DNA of 64,000 nucleotides from Pseudoduganella albidiflava. GTDB lineage: Bacteria; Pseudomonadota; Gammaproteobacteria; Burkholderiales; Burkholderiaceae_D. The DNA lies in assembly GCF_004322755.1 (NCBI RefSeq), contig NZ_CP036401.1:186001-250000 (forward strand). Direction: 5' to 3'. This document shows positions 14,729 through 23,007 of the stretch, piece by piece. The notes under the pieces were generated by a model, which did no database searches, had not been told where the DNA came from, and worked only from the letters and a program-made list of their open reading frames with translations. The position numbers and the translations under genes were made by a program. Numbering within the stretch: position 1 is the first letter of the stretch; the number at the start of each line of letters is the position of its first letter.

Positions 14729-17410
14729 GTGAACCTGTCCCAGCAACACCTGTCCATCGCCACCACCTGTCCTTATTGCGGCGTCGGCTGCGGCGTCAAG
14801 GCCGTGCCCCAGGGGCCGCAGTCCGCCACCGTGTCCGGCGACGTGGATCACCCATCGAACTTCGGCCGGCTGTGCGTGAAGGGCTCGGCGCTCGGCGAGA
14901 CGCTGGGCCTGGAAGGGCGGCTGCTGCATCCACAGGTTCGCGAAGGCGGGCAACCAGGCGGCGCGCTGCGGCAGGTTTCCTGGGACGAGGCGCTGGACCG
15001 CGCCGCCGGCCAATGGCGCGCGATCGTCGACGAGCACGGGCCGGATTCGGTGGCCCTGTACGTGTCCGGCCAGTTGCTGACGGAAGACTATTACGTTGCC
15101 AACAAGCTGATGAAGGGCTATGTCGGCAGCGCCAACATCGATACCAATTCGCGGCTGTGCATGTCGTCCGCCGTGGCGGGCCACAAGCGGGCCTTCGGCG
15201 AAGACCTGGTGCCGGTCAACTACGACGACCTGGAAAGCGCCGACATGATCGTGCTGGTCGGCTCGAACCTGGCCTGGTGCCACCCGATCCTGTTCCAGCG
15301 CATCATGCGCGCGAAGGAAGCCCGGCCGGACATGAAGCTGGTCGTCATCGACCCGCGCCGTACCGCCACCTGCGAGCTGGCCGACCTGCACCTGCCCGTG
15401 AAGCCGGGCACCGATGTGTGGCTGTTCAACGGCCTGCTGGCCTACTTGTCGCGCGGCGAGGCCGTGGACGCTGCCTTCATCGCCAACCACACGCGCGGCC
15501 TGAACGAGGCACTGGAAGCTGCCGACATCACTCCCGAAGAGGTGGCGAAAGCCTGCCGGCTGCCGGTGGAAGACGTGCTGGCATTCTACGAATCGTTCGC
15601 CGCCACGGCGAAGGTGATCACTGGTTTCTCGATGGGCGTGAACCAGTCGTCCGCCGGGACCGACAAGGTCAACGCGATCATCAACTGCCACCTGGTCACG
15701 GGCCGCATCGGCAAGCCGGGCATGGGCCCGTTCTCGATCACCGGCCAGCCGAACGCGATGGGCGGGCGCGAAGTGGGCGGCCTGGCCAACATGCTGGCGG
15801 CCCACCTGGACCTGGACAAGCCGGAACACCGCGCCGCCGTGCGCGAATTCTGGGATTCGCCGCGCATCGCCGACAAGCCCGGGCTGAAGGCCGTGGACCT
15901 GTTCCAGGCGATCGAAGCCGGGAAAGTCAAGGCGGTGTGGATCATCGCCACCAACCCGATGGTCAGCCTGCCGGATGCGGACCAGGTGCGCCGCGCGCTG
16001 TCGAAAGCCGAACTGGTGATCGCTTCGGACGTGGTGCAGGACACCGACACCAACGCCTTCGCCCACGTGCTGCTGCCGGCGCTGGCCTGGGCCGAGAAGG
16101 ATGGCACGGTGACCAATTCCGAGCGCCGCATCTCGCGCCAGCGGGGCTTCCTGCCGGCGCCTGGCGAGGCGCGGGCCGACTGGAAGATCCTGTGCGACTT
16201 CGCGCAACGGCTGGGCTACGACGGCTTCGATTTCCAGCACCAGTCGGACATCTTCGCCGAGCATGCGCGCCTGTCGGCCTGGCGCAACGCACCGGATGCC
16301 CTGCCGCGCGTGTTCGACATCGGCGCGCTGGCCTCGCTCGACCGCGCCGCTTACGACGCCCTGCAGCCCGTGCAATGGCCGATCGGACGCCGCGTCTTCG
16401 ACGACCGGCGTTTCTCGTTCCCGGACGGGCGCGCCCGCTTCGTGCCGACCGTGCCGCGCCTGCCCGTCAACACGGCCGGCGGCGAATATCCGCTGGTGCT
16501 GAACACGGGCCGCGTGCGCGACCAGTGGCACACGATGACGCGCACCGGCCGCGCGCCCAAGCTGGCCGAGCACACGCCGGAATCGTTCGTCGACCTGCAC
16601 CCGCAGGATGCGCTGCTGTGCGGCGTGCGCGATGGCGAACTGGCACGCATCTCGTCGCAGTGGGGCAGCATGGTGGCGCGGGTGCGGCACGGCGGCGGCA
16701 TCGCCCGCGGCAGCGTGTTCGTGCCGATCCACTGGAACGGGCAAACGGCATCGGACGCCCGCGTCGGCGCCGTCGTGAACCCGGTGGTCGATCCCGTGTC
16801 CGGCGAGCCGGAATTCAAGCACACCCCGGTGATGGTCGACCGCTTCCCCGTGCAATGGCACGGCTTCGTGCTGTCGCGCACGCCGCTGGGCCTGGACCAG
16901 GTGGCGTACTGGACGCGGGCGCAGGGCGCCGGTTTCACCCGCTATGAAATGGCCGGCCGCAACCGCATCACCGATTTCGGCACGTGGGCGCGCGGTTTGC
17001 TGGGCGTCGACGACGACGATGCGGACTGGCTCGAATATGCCGACCGCAGCGCCGGCGTGTACCGCGCGGTGCACATCGTCGACGACCGCATCGCCCAGTG
17101 CATCTTCGTGTCGCCGCGCCCGGACTTGCCCGAACGTGCCTGGCTGGCCGGGCTGTTCTCGACCGAGACGCTGGCCGACGCCGAGCGCGCCGGCGTGCTG
17201 GCGGGCCGCCCGCTGCAGCAGGGCGCCGATACCGGGCCGACCGTGTGCTCGTGCTTCGGCGTGGGCCGCAACACGATCTGCAACGCCATCCGCGACAAGG
17301 ACCTGAAAACAACCGCCGAGGTCACCGCCTGCGTGAAGGCGGGCGGCAACTGCGGCTCGTGCGTGCCGGAGATACGGCAACTGCTGGCCGAAGTGCGGGT
17401 GCCGGCGTAA
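14729..17410 (+). CDS. Assimilatory nitrate reductase catalytic subunit (Mo-bisMGD)
   Basis: The enzyme reduces nitrate to nitrite in the cytoplasm. The 893-residue protein begins with the [4Fe-4S] motif CPYCGVGC (about residues 14-21) and has the molybdopterin oxidoreductase core (LYVSGQLLTEDYYVANKL, DTNSRLCMSSAV, GRIGKPGMGPFSITGQPNAMGGREVG). It ends with the dinucleotide-binding domain and a C-terminal BFD-like [2Fe-2S] segment (about 840-890; CSCFGVGRNTIC and CGSCVPE). No signal peptide is present, as expected for the assimilatory type. The GTG at 14729 is the start: earlier codons lie inside the preceding gene and the protein-like sequence begins here. Last gene of the nitrate operon. Confidence 0.94.
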   Translation: MNLSQQHLSIATTCPYCGVGCGVKAVPQGPQSATVSGDVDHPSNFGRLCVKGSALGETLGLEGRLLHPQVREGGQPGGALRQVSWDEALDRAAGQWRAIVDEHGPDSVALYVSGQLLTEDYYVANKLMKGYVGSANIDTNSRLCMSSAVAGHKRAFGEDLVPVNYDDLESADMIVLVGSNLAWCHPILFQRIMRAKEARPDMKLVVIDPRRTATCELADLHLPVKPGTDVWLFNGLLAYLSRGEAVDAAFIANHTRGLNEALEAADITPEEVAKACRLPVEDVLAFYESFAATAKVITGFSMGVNQSSAGTDKVNAIINCHLVTGRIGKPGMGPFSITGQPNAMGGREVGGLANMLAAHLDLDKPEHRAAVREFWDSPRIADKPGLKAVDLFQAIEAGKVKAVWIIATNPMVSLPDADQVRRALSKAELVIASDVVQDTDTNAFAHVLLPALAWAEKDGTVTNSERRISRQRGFLPAPGEARADWKILCDFAQRLGYDGFDFQHQSDIFAEHARLSAWRNAPDALPRVFDIGALASLDRAAYDALQPVQWPIGRRVFDDRRFSFPDGRARFVPTVPRLPVNTAGGEYPLVLNTGRVRDQWHTMTRTGRAPKLAEHTPESFVDLHPQDALLCGVRDGELARISSQWGSMVARVRHGGGIARGSVFVPIHWNGQTASDARVGAVVNPVVDPVSGEPEFKHTPVMVDRFPVQWHGFVLSRTPLGLDQVAYWTRAQGAGFTRYEMAGRNRITDFGTWARGLLGVDDDDADWLEYADRSAGVYRAVHIVDDRIAQCIFVSPRPDLPERAWLAGLFSTETLADAERAGVLAGRPLQQGADTGPTVCSCFGVGRNTICNAIRDKDLKTTAEVTACVKAGGNCGSCVPEIRQLLAEVRVPA

Positions 17411-17496
17411 GGCGCTGGCAAGGTTGCCTGGCAGGCATCGAGGGTGGCAGACATCGGGCTGACCGGCGAAGCCGGCTTCCAGCCCGGTGCCATGGA

Positions 17497-17982
17497 TCAC
17501 TTCTGCCGTGAAGGCGCCATGATCATATGCGGCCCCATGCGTCGATGCCGAAACCACTCCTGCAATTCTGGAAAGAGATCCAGCAGTTCATCCACGACAC
17601 ACGCGGCGGAACGCGGCTTCTGTTGAAGCACGACGCGACGAAAGAACGAGCGGTCCTGGGAAAACCAGCAATGCGTCCCGGAGCCTTTCCTCGGTTGCAA
17701 GCGCCCGGATGACGATCCCATATAGGGAAGCACCTTGTCGGGCGGGACCCGTTCGCCATGGTGAATCACGCCGCTTGCTGAACAATGCCCGAAGTTCACG
17801 ACAAAGCGCGGTTTGCCGTATTTTTCCCACTGCAGACCGAATACATCGATGCCCTCGGCCATGACGCGGCGGAAGTCGACGTTGAATGGGCTGTGTGTCG
17901 TGTCGACCTGGAACCCTTGCGAGATGGCGAACGGGTAGAAGCGCTTCTTCAGTTCCCTGCGCAAGTCGGTGGTCTTACCCAT
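17497..17982 (-). CDS. DUF4304-like protein of unknown function
   Basis: The 161-residue protein starts MGKTTDLRRELKKRFYPF and shows the pattern of DUF4304 proteins: a conserved N-terminal amphipathic segment, then FRRVMAEGIDVFGLQWEKYGKPRFVVNFG. It has no signal peptide or membrane segment. I chose the ATG at 17982 (GGAAGG about 12 bases upstream) over an in-frame TTG at 18018. It is convergent with the nitrate operon. Codon use is less GC-biased than its neighbours, consistent with an accessory gene. Function unknown. Confidence 0.65.
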   Translation of the reverse strand: MGKTTDLRRELKKRFYPFAISQGFQVDTTHSPFNVDFRRVMAEGIDVFGLQWEKYGKPRFVVNFGHCSASGVIHHGERVPPDKVLPYMGSSSGRLQPRKGSGTHCWFSQDRSFFRRVVLQQKPRSAACVVDELLDLFPELQEWFRHRRMGPHMIMAPSRQK

Positions 17983-18034
17983 GGCCGGGATGTCCTTCCC
18001 GGAAAACGACGCTGACAACCGCGTGTTTCATCGC

Positions 18035-18229
18035 TCAGGCACCATTCTTGCCCTTTTCCATCGATCGCATCAGGAATACAAAGGCCATCACGAAGTTGGC
18101 GAAGACAAGCCAGTTACTTGCTCCGGTCCACAGGTTCAGGAAACCAGCCAGCAAGAACAACAAAGCCGCCGCCAGCAATAATTTTTTCATGGCCGGTGTC
18201 GGCGGCCGGGAATGTCGGAACAGTTTCAT
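18035..18229 (-). CDS. Small two-segment membrane protein
   Basis: A 64-residue protein with two hydrophobic stretches (about LLLAAALLFLLAGFLNLWT and WLVFANFVMAFVFLM) separated by a short polar turn, ending in charged MEKGKNGA. The ATG at 18227-18229 has GAGAG about 9 bases upstream; an internal ATG at 18190 would give 51 residues. I do not recognise the family. It lies just upstream of, and in the same direction as, the DUF4304-like gene. Confidence 0.5.
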   Translation of the reverse strand: MKLFRHSRPPTPAMKKLLLAAALLFLLAGFLNLWTGASNWLVFANFVMAFVFLMRSMEKGKNGA

Positions 18230-18454
18230 TGGTTCTCTCGCGCGCGGCTCTACGCATCGATTGGAATCTTGTCTTGTGAAAGCCTTCTTCCTGCTGCCGG
18301 TTGCAGGGCTACAGGAAGCGCCAGTGTACGAGCTCTCTTGTTCCGATAGCAAGTACAGGCGTTCAAGTCGCATCGCAATCCTCCGGTGTCGCCGCATTAC
18401 AAGCCACGCGGCTAGAATTGCCTGGACTGACAAGCTTTCCAGGAAATCGCCATC

Positions 18455-18856
18455 ATGGAGAAATGCCCCGACTGCGGTGCGCCGGACCCGGTGCACGATA
18501 CGCACGGCGTGTCCTACACCTACAAGGACCGCCACACCACGATCTCTTCGGTAGCGGGCTACCACTGCGCCCAGTGCGGCGGCGTGACGCTCGACCGTGC
18601 GGCCGTGGAACGCTACGACGACCTGGTGGCCGCCTTCCACCGCCGCGTGGATGACGAGCTGGTCGATCCAGCCTACATCGCCGCCGTGCGCAGGAAACTC
18701 AAGCTCGACCCGCGCGAAGCCGACGACGTGCTCGGCACGGGCTGCGGCGACATGGCGCGCTACGAGGCTGGCAGGGCGCATCCGCATCCGTCGACGGTAA
18801 GGCTGCTGAAGCTGCTGGACCGGCATCCGGAATTGCTGGGGGAATTGCACGGCTGA
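18455..18856 (+). CDS. Orphan MqsA-family antitoxin/transcriptional regulator
   Basis: The 133-residue protein has the two-part MqsA layout. A zinc-binding N-terminal domain has Cys4, Cys7, Cys38 and Cys41 (KCPDCG, CAQCGG). A C-terminal helix-turn-helix contains LKLDPREADDVLG and MARYEAGRAHPHPSTVRLLKLLDRHPELL. In MqsRA systems this protein neutralises the RNase toxin MqsR and represses its own operon. No MqsR-like gene precedes or follows it, so this copy is an orphan and may act as a stand-alone repressor. The DNA-binding region fits the family; its target is unknown. Confidence 0.85.
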   Translation: MEKCPDCGAPDPVHDTHGVSYTYKDRHTTISSVAGYHCAQCGGVTLDRAAVERYDDLVAAFHRRVDDELVDPAYIAAVRRKLKLDPREADDVLGTGCGDMARYEAGRAHPHPSTVRLLKLLDRHPELLGELHG

Positions 18857-19035
18857 GCAGGGAGCCCCCTGTATTGCCGAGCTTGCTGCCGGGCTTCCTG
18901 CCAACGCTTGTTACCAACGCTTATTGCCAACGCTTATTGCTGAGTTTCCCTCGATTGTGTACGCGACCGAACAATCGAATAGTTCACTTTGTGTTACATT
19001 AAAAACATCGGTCGTCATCGTTTGCGGAGTTGCAT

Positions 19036-19800
19036 ATGCGCCGTCCCATCGTCCTCGTTCCAGCGTGTACCCGGCAAATCGGGCATTTTCCGAATCATGC
19101 CGCACAGAACAAGTATGTGAACGCCGTCGTCCTCGGCGCGCGTTGCATGCCATTGATCCTGCCCGCGCTGGCCGAGCTGACGGACATGGAAGCGGTGCTG
19201 CACGTGGCGGACGGCATCATGCTGACCGGTTCGGCGTCGAACGTGCATTCCGACCTGTATGGCCAGCCGATCCGCAATCCGGCCCTGCCGCTGGACGCGG
19301 CGCGCGATGCCACCACGCTGCCGCTGATCCGCGCCGCCATCAAGCGCGGGATTCCGCTGCTGGGCATCTGCCGGGGCTTCCAGGAGATCAACGTGGCGCT
19401 GGGCGGCACGCTGCACCAGGCCGTGCAGGAATTGCCGGGCATGATGGATCACCGCGACAGGGAAGACGATTCGCTGGATGTGCAGTACGGTCCCGCGCAC
19501 CCGATCTACCTGACGAAAGGGGGCAAGTTTGCCGAAATGCTGGGCAACCCGGAGGAAATTACCGTCAATTCCCTGCATGGCCAGGGAATCGACCAGCTGG
19601 CCCCCGGCGTGACCGTGGAAGCGGTGGCGCACGACGGGCTGGTGGAAGCTTATACCGTGGATGCGGCGCATGGCTTCACGCTGGCGGTGCAATGGCACCC
19701 CGAGTGGCACATCACGGAGAACCCCGACTCCATGAAGATGTTCCTGGCATTCGGCAACGCTTGCCGCGAATTCCAGGCGCGTCGCCAGGAGCGGGGCTGA
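19036..19800 (+). CDS. puuD: Gamma-glutamyl-GABA hydrolase family protein (PuuD type)
   Basis: A class I glutamine-amidotransferase-like hydrolase that releases GABA from gamma-glutamyl-GABA in putrescine breakdown. The 254-residue protein has the nucleophile elbow GICRG (Cys112) and the catalytic histidine in QWHPEWH (about His221). The ATG at 19036 follows GGAG by 6-7 bases; an in-frame TTG at 19030 is less likely. The gene is followed by a glutamine-synthetase-like gene and an aminotransferase gene, which together match the gamma-glutamylated putrescine route. A/T-rich sequence at 18955-19020 probably holds the promoter. Confidence 0.87.
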   Translation: MRRPIVLVPACTRQIGHFPNHAAQNKYVNAVVLGARCMPLILPALAELTDMEAVLHVADGIMLTGSASNVHSDLYGQPIRNPALPLDAARDATTLPLIRAAIKRGIPLLGICRGFQEINVALGGTLHQAVQELPGMMDHRDREDDSLDVQYGPAHPIYLTKGGKFAEMLGNPEEITVNSLHGQGIDQLAPGVTVEAVAHDGLVEAYTVDAAHGFTLAVQWHPEWHITENPDSMKMFLAFGNACREFQARRQERG

Positions 19801-19919
19801 TGACTACCTACGAGGCCTGGGCGGGCGGAATCCCATAGCTGCGCTTCCATGTGAAGTTGAGGGACGCGGCCCGCACCCGGCCGTGTCATGACTTACTGAG
19901 CAAGGAAGGGAGTAAAGCC

Positions 19920-21290
19920 GTGGCTATCCGCGAGAATTTCAGTTACACCGATATGGACGAGTGGCTCAACGAAAAACGGGTCACCGAAATCGAATGCCTG
20001 GTACCGGACCTGACCGGCGTCGCCCGTGGCAAGATCCTGCCGCGCGTGAAGTTTACACAGGAGCGCGGCATGCGCATCCCCGAGGCGATCCTCGGCATGA
20101 CCGTGACCGGCAATTCCCCCACCGACGATCCGGCCTACGACCGCGCGATCTCCAACATCGATCGCGACATGATCCTGAAGGCGGATCCCGGCACGATCAC
20201 GATGGTGCCGTGGGCCACCGATCCCACCGCGCAGGTGATCCACGACTGCTATTTCGCCGATGGGCGCCTGGTCGATTTCGCGCCGCGCTCGGTGCTGCGC
20301 CGCGTGCTCAAGCTGTACGAGGACAAGGGCTGGAAGCCGGTGGTGGCGCCCGAGCTGGAGTTCTACCTGACCGCCAAGATCTCCGATCCCGACCTGCCGC
20401 TGAAGGCGCCGGTGGGCCGCAGCGGCCGCGCCGAAACGTCGCGCCAGGTCTACAGCATCGACGCCGTGAATGAATTCGATCCCCTGTTCGAGGACATCTA
20501 CGATTACTGCGACCTGATGGGGCTGGACGTGGACACGCTGATCCACGAGATCGGCGCCGGCCAGATGGAAATCAACTTCCTGCACGGCGAGCCGCTGGGC
20601 CTGGCCGACAAGGTGTTCTTCTTCAAGCGCACGCTGCGCGAGGCGGCGCTGAAACACAATATGTACGCCACCTTCATGGCCAAGCCGATGGCTGGCGAAC
20701 CCGGTTCGGCGATGCATATCCACCAGAGCGTGGTCGACGCGAAAACCGGCTGGAACATCTTCTCGAACGAGGATGGTTCGCCGTCGGCGCTGTTCAAGCA
20801 ATACATCGGCGGCCTGCAGCGCTACATGCCGTCCGCGCTGGCGATCGTGGCGCCGTACGTGAACTCGTACCGCCGGCTGGTGCGCCACACGGCGGCGCCG
20901 ATCAATATCCAGTGGGGGGTGGACAACCGCACCGTGGGCTTCCGCGTGCCCGAGTCGGGCATCCAGGACCGCCGCGTGGAAAACCGCATCATCGGCTCGG
21001 ACGCCAATCCCTACCTGGCGCTGGCCGTCACGCTGGCCGCCGGCTACCTCGGCATGACCGAACATCTCGAACCCACCGAAATCACGCATGGCAGCGCGTA
21101 TGAAATGAAGTACGAGCTGCCGCAAGGGCTGCCGGAAGCACTGGGCCTGCTGCGCAGGGAAGAAAAGCTGCGCGGGGTACTGGGCGAGCGCTTCATCGAC
21201 GTGTATGCTGCCATCAAGGACCTCGAGCATCAGGAATTCATGACCGTCATCAGTCCCTGGGAACGGGAGCATTTGCTGCTGCACGTTTGA
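19920..21290 (+). CDS. puuA: Glutamine-synthetase-family gamma-glutamylpolyamine synthetase (PuuA type)
   Basis: This family ligates glutamate to an amine such as putrescine using ATP. The 456-residue protein has the glutamine synthetase catalytic fold: ELEFYL (metal site), GAGQMEINF, FMAKPMAGEPGSAMHIHQS, NIQWGVDNRTVGFRVP and an ENRIIGSDANPYLA segment. The N-terminal motif EIECLVPDLTGVARGKI is typical of PuuA-like proteins rather than true GlnA, and the adenylylation loop is absent. I chose the GTG at 19920 because GGGAG lies 8 bases upstream; the sequence before it is not protein-like. Substrate range (putrescine, spermidine or ethanolamine) cannot be fixed. Confidence 0.87.
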   Translation: MAIRENFSYTDMDEWLNEKRVTEIECLVPDLTGVARGKILPRVKFTQERGMRIPEAILGMTVTGNSPTDDPAYDRAISNIDRDMILKADPGTITMVPWATDPTAQVIHDCYFADGRLVDFAPRSVLRRVLKLYEDKGWKPVVAPELEFYLTAKISDPDLPLKAPVGRSGRAETSRQVYSIDAVNEFDPLFEDIYDYCDLMGLDVDTLIHEIGAGQMEINFLHGEPLGLADKVFFFKRTLREAALKHNMYATFMAKPMAGEPGSAMHIHQSVVDAKTGWNIFSNEDGSPSALFKQYIGGLQRYMPSALAIVAPYVNSYRRLVRHTAAPINIQWGVDNRTVGFRVPESGIQDRRVENRIIGSDANPYLALAVTLAAGYLGMTEHLEPTEITHGSAYEMKYELPQGLPEALGLLRREEKLRGVLGERFIDVYAAIKDLEHQEFMTVISPWEREHLLLHV

Positions 21291-21359
21291 CGATCCACGT
21301 TTCGCAGCAAGGTATGCGCTGGCAGAACCGGGGGCAGCGGGTCTGGCTCCCGGTCATGT

Positions 21360-21396
21360 AAACGGTTCTATACTGAATAAACGGTTTATACTGAAT
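21360..21396. repeat. Direct repeat upstream of the aminotransferase gene
   Basis: TAAACGGTTCTATACTGAA (21360-21378) is followed immediately by TAAACGGTTTATACTGAA (21379-21396), identical apart from one base and a one-base deletion. It sits about 95 bases before the aminotransferase start in an otherwise GC-rich gap. It looks like a duplicated operator or promoter element (TATACT resembles a -10 box in both copies). Confidence 0.65.
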
Positions 21397-21488
21397 CGCT
21401 GGCGTTTTCCCGTCAGCGCAAACTTTCGCCGGCCGCATGGCCGGCTGTCGCGTGGCCCGCGTGACCGCGCCTTCACCAGGAGGCAACC

Positions 21489-22898
21489 ATGACCACCACC
21501 CCGATCGTGCCGGAACTGCCGGACACCAAGGGCTTGCAGCGGCTCGACACCGCCCACTACCTGCATCCATTCACGGACCACGCGGCGCTGGCGCAAAAGG
21601 GCGCGCGCGTGATGGTGCGCGGCGACGGCATCTACCTGTGGGATTCGGACGGGCGCAAGGCGCTCGATGCGATGTCGGGCCTGTGGTGCGTGAACGTGGG
21701 CTATGGCCGCCGCAGCATCACCGAGGCGGTGGCGCGGCAGATGGATACGCTGCCGTTCTATAACAGCTTCTTCAACACCACCACGATCCCGGCCGTGCAG
21801 CTGGCAGCGAAGCTGGCGAAGATCGCGCCCGCCGGCTTCAACCACGTATTCTTCACGGGTTCCGGTTCGGAAGCGAACGACACCAACGTGCGCATGGTGC
21901 GCCGCTACTGGGATCTGGCCGGGCAGCCGGAACGCACGGTGATCATCAGCCGCCACAATGCCTACCACGGCAGCACCATGGCGGGAGCATCGCTGGGCGG
22001 CATGAGCGGCATGCACGTGCAGGGCGGGCTGCCGATTCCCGGCATCGTCCACATCGAGCAGCCCCATTACGCCGACTACGGCGCCGGCATGACGCCGGAG
22101 GAATTCGGCATCCATGCGGCCGGCTGGCTGGAAGAGCGCATCAGGGAGCTGGGGCCGGACAAGGTGGCCGCCTTCATCGGCGAACCGGTCCAGGGCGCCG
22201 GCGGCGTCATCATTCCTCCATCCACCTACTGGCCGGAAATCCGCCGCATCTGCGACAAGTACGACGTGCTGCTGATCGCCGATGAGGTGATCACCGGCTT
22301 CGGCCGGCTGGGCACCTGGTTCGCCTCCGACCTGTACGGCATGCGGCCGGACCTGATCACGTTCGCGAAAGGCGTCACGTCCGGCTACGTGCCGCTGGGC
22401 GGTGTACTGGTGGGCGACCGGGTGGCGGATCTCCTGATCAAGGGCGGCGACTTCAACCACGGTTTTACATACTCCGGGCACCCGGTGGCCTGCGCGGCCG
22501 CGCTGGAAAACATCCGCATCCTCGAGGAAGAAGGGCTGGTGGACCGGGTAGCCCATGACACCGGCCCTTACCTGCAGCAGCGCTTCGGCAGCCTGGCCGC
22601 GCATCCGCTGGTCGGCACGGCCGACAGCCTGGGTTTCGTGGCCGGGCTCACGCTGGTCCGGCGCAAGGCCGCCAACGTGCATCAGCAGGTGAGGTTCGAT
22701 CCGGCGCTGGGCGCGGGCATGCTGTGCCGCGCGCACATGTTCGACAACGGCGTGATCATGCGCGCCGTCGGCGACCGGATGATCATCGCGCCGCCGCTGG
22801 TGATGACACGCGACCAGGTCGACGAGATGATCCAGAAGATCCGCTTCTGCCTGGACCTGACGCTGGCCGATGCGATGGAGCGGGGCTGGCTGAGCTGA
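21489..22898 (+). CDS. Class III omega-aminotransferase (putrescine/beta-alanine--pyruvate type)
   Basis: A 469-residue PLP-dependent enzyme that moves an omega-amino group to pyruvate. Family features are the PLP phosphate loop FTGSGSEANDTNVRMVRRYW, the aspartate in LLIADEVITGFGR, and the Schiff-base lysine in TFAKGVTSGYVPLGG (Lys294). The N-terminal LHPFTDHAAL segment matches the SpuC-like group that acts on putrescine and other diamines. An AGGAGG ribosome site precedes the ATG. Context (PuuD, PuuA and PuuC types) supports polyamine catabolism; beta-alanine is an alternative substrate. The stop is followed by GCTGA-rich repeats and a perfect 17-bp tandem duplication (22957-22990). Confidence 0.85.
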   Translation: MTTTPIVPELPDTKGLQRLDTAHYLHPFTDHAALAQKGARVMVRGDGIYLWDSDGRKALDAMSGLWCVNVGYGRRSITEAVARQMDTLPFYNSFFNTTTIPAVQLAAKLAKIAPAGFNHVFFTGSGSEANDTNVRMVRRYWDLAGQPERTVIISRHNAYHGSTMAGASLGGMSGMHVQGGLPIPGIVHIEQPHYADYGAGMTPEEFGIHAAGWLEERIRELGPDKVAAFIGEPVQGAGGVIIPPSTYWPEIRRICDKYDVLLIADEVITGFGRLGTWFASDLYGMRPDLITFAKGVTSGYVPLGGVLVGDRVADLLIKGGDFNHGFTYSGHPVACAAALENIRILEEEGLVDRVAHDTGPYLQQRFGSLAAHPLVGTADSLGFVAGLTLVRRKAANVHQQVRFDPALGAGMLCRAHMFDNGVIMRAVGDRMIIAPPLVMTRDQVDEMIQKIRFCLDLTLADAMERGWLS

Positions 22899-23007
22899 GC
22901 TGAGCGGAGCTGAGCGGCGGCCCCGCCGCTGTATGTTCGCTCCGGCCTGTACTGCTCTTTCGCCTGGCGTCTGCTTTCGCCTGGCGTCTGCTTACTCCTG
23001 TTTCCGC

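Noticed and set aside
17886..18554. Plus-strand frame across the DUF4304-like and small membrane protein genes
   Set aside because: The translation is Arg/Ser-rich without a domain, and the minus-strand genes have better starts and protein-like sequence.
22899..23007. GCTGA repeats and the 17-bp duplication as a mobile element end
   Set aside because: No terminal inverted repeats, no transposase; best explained by slippage in a gap between convergent genes.
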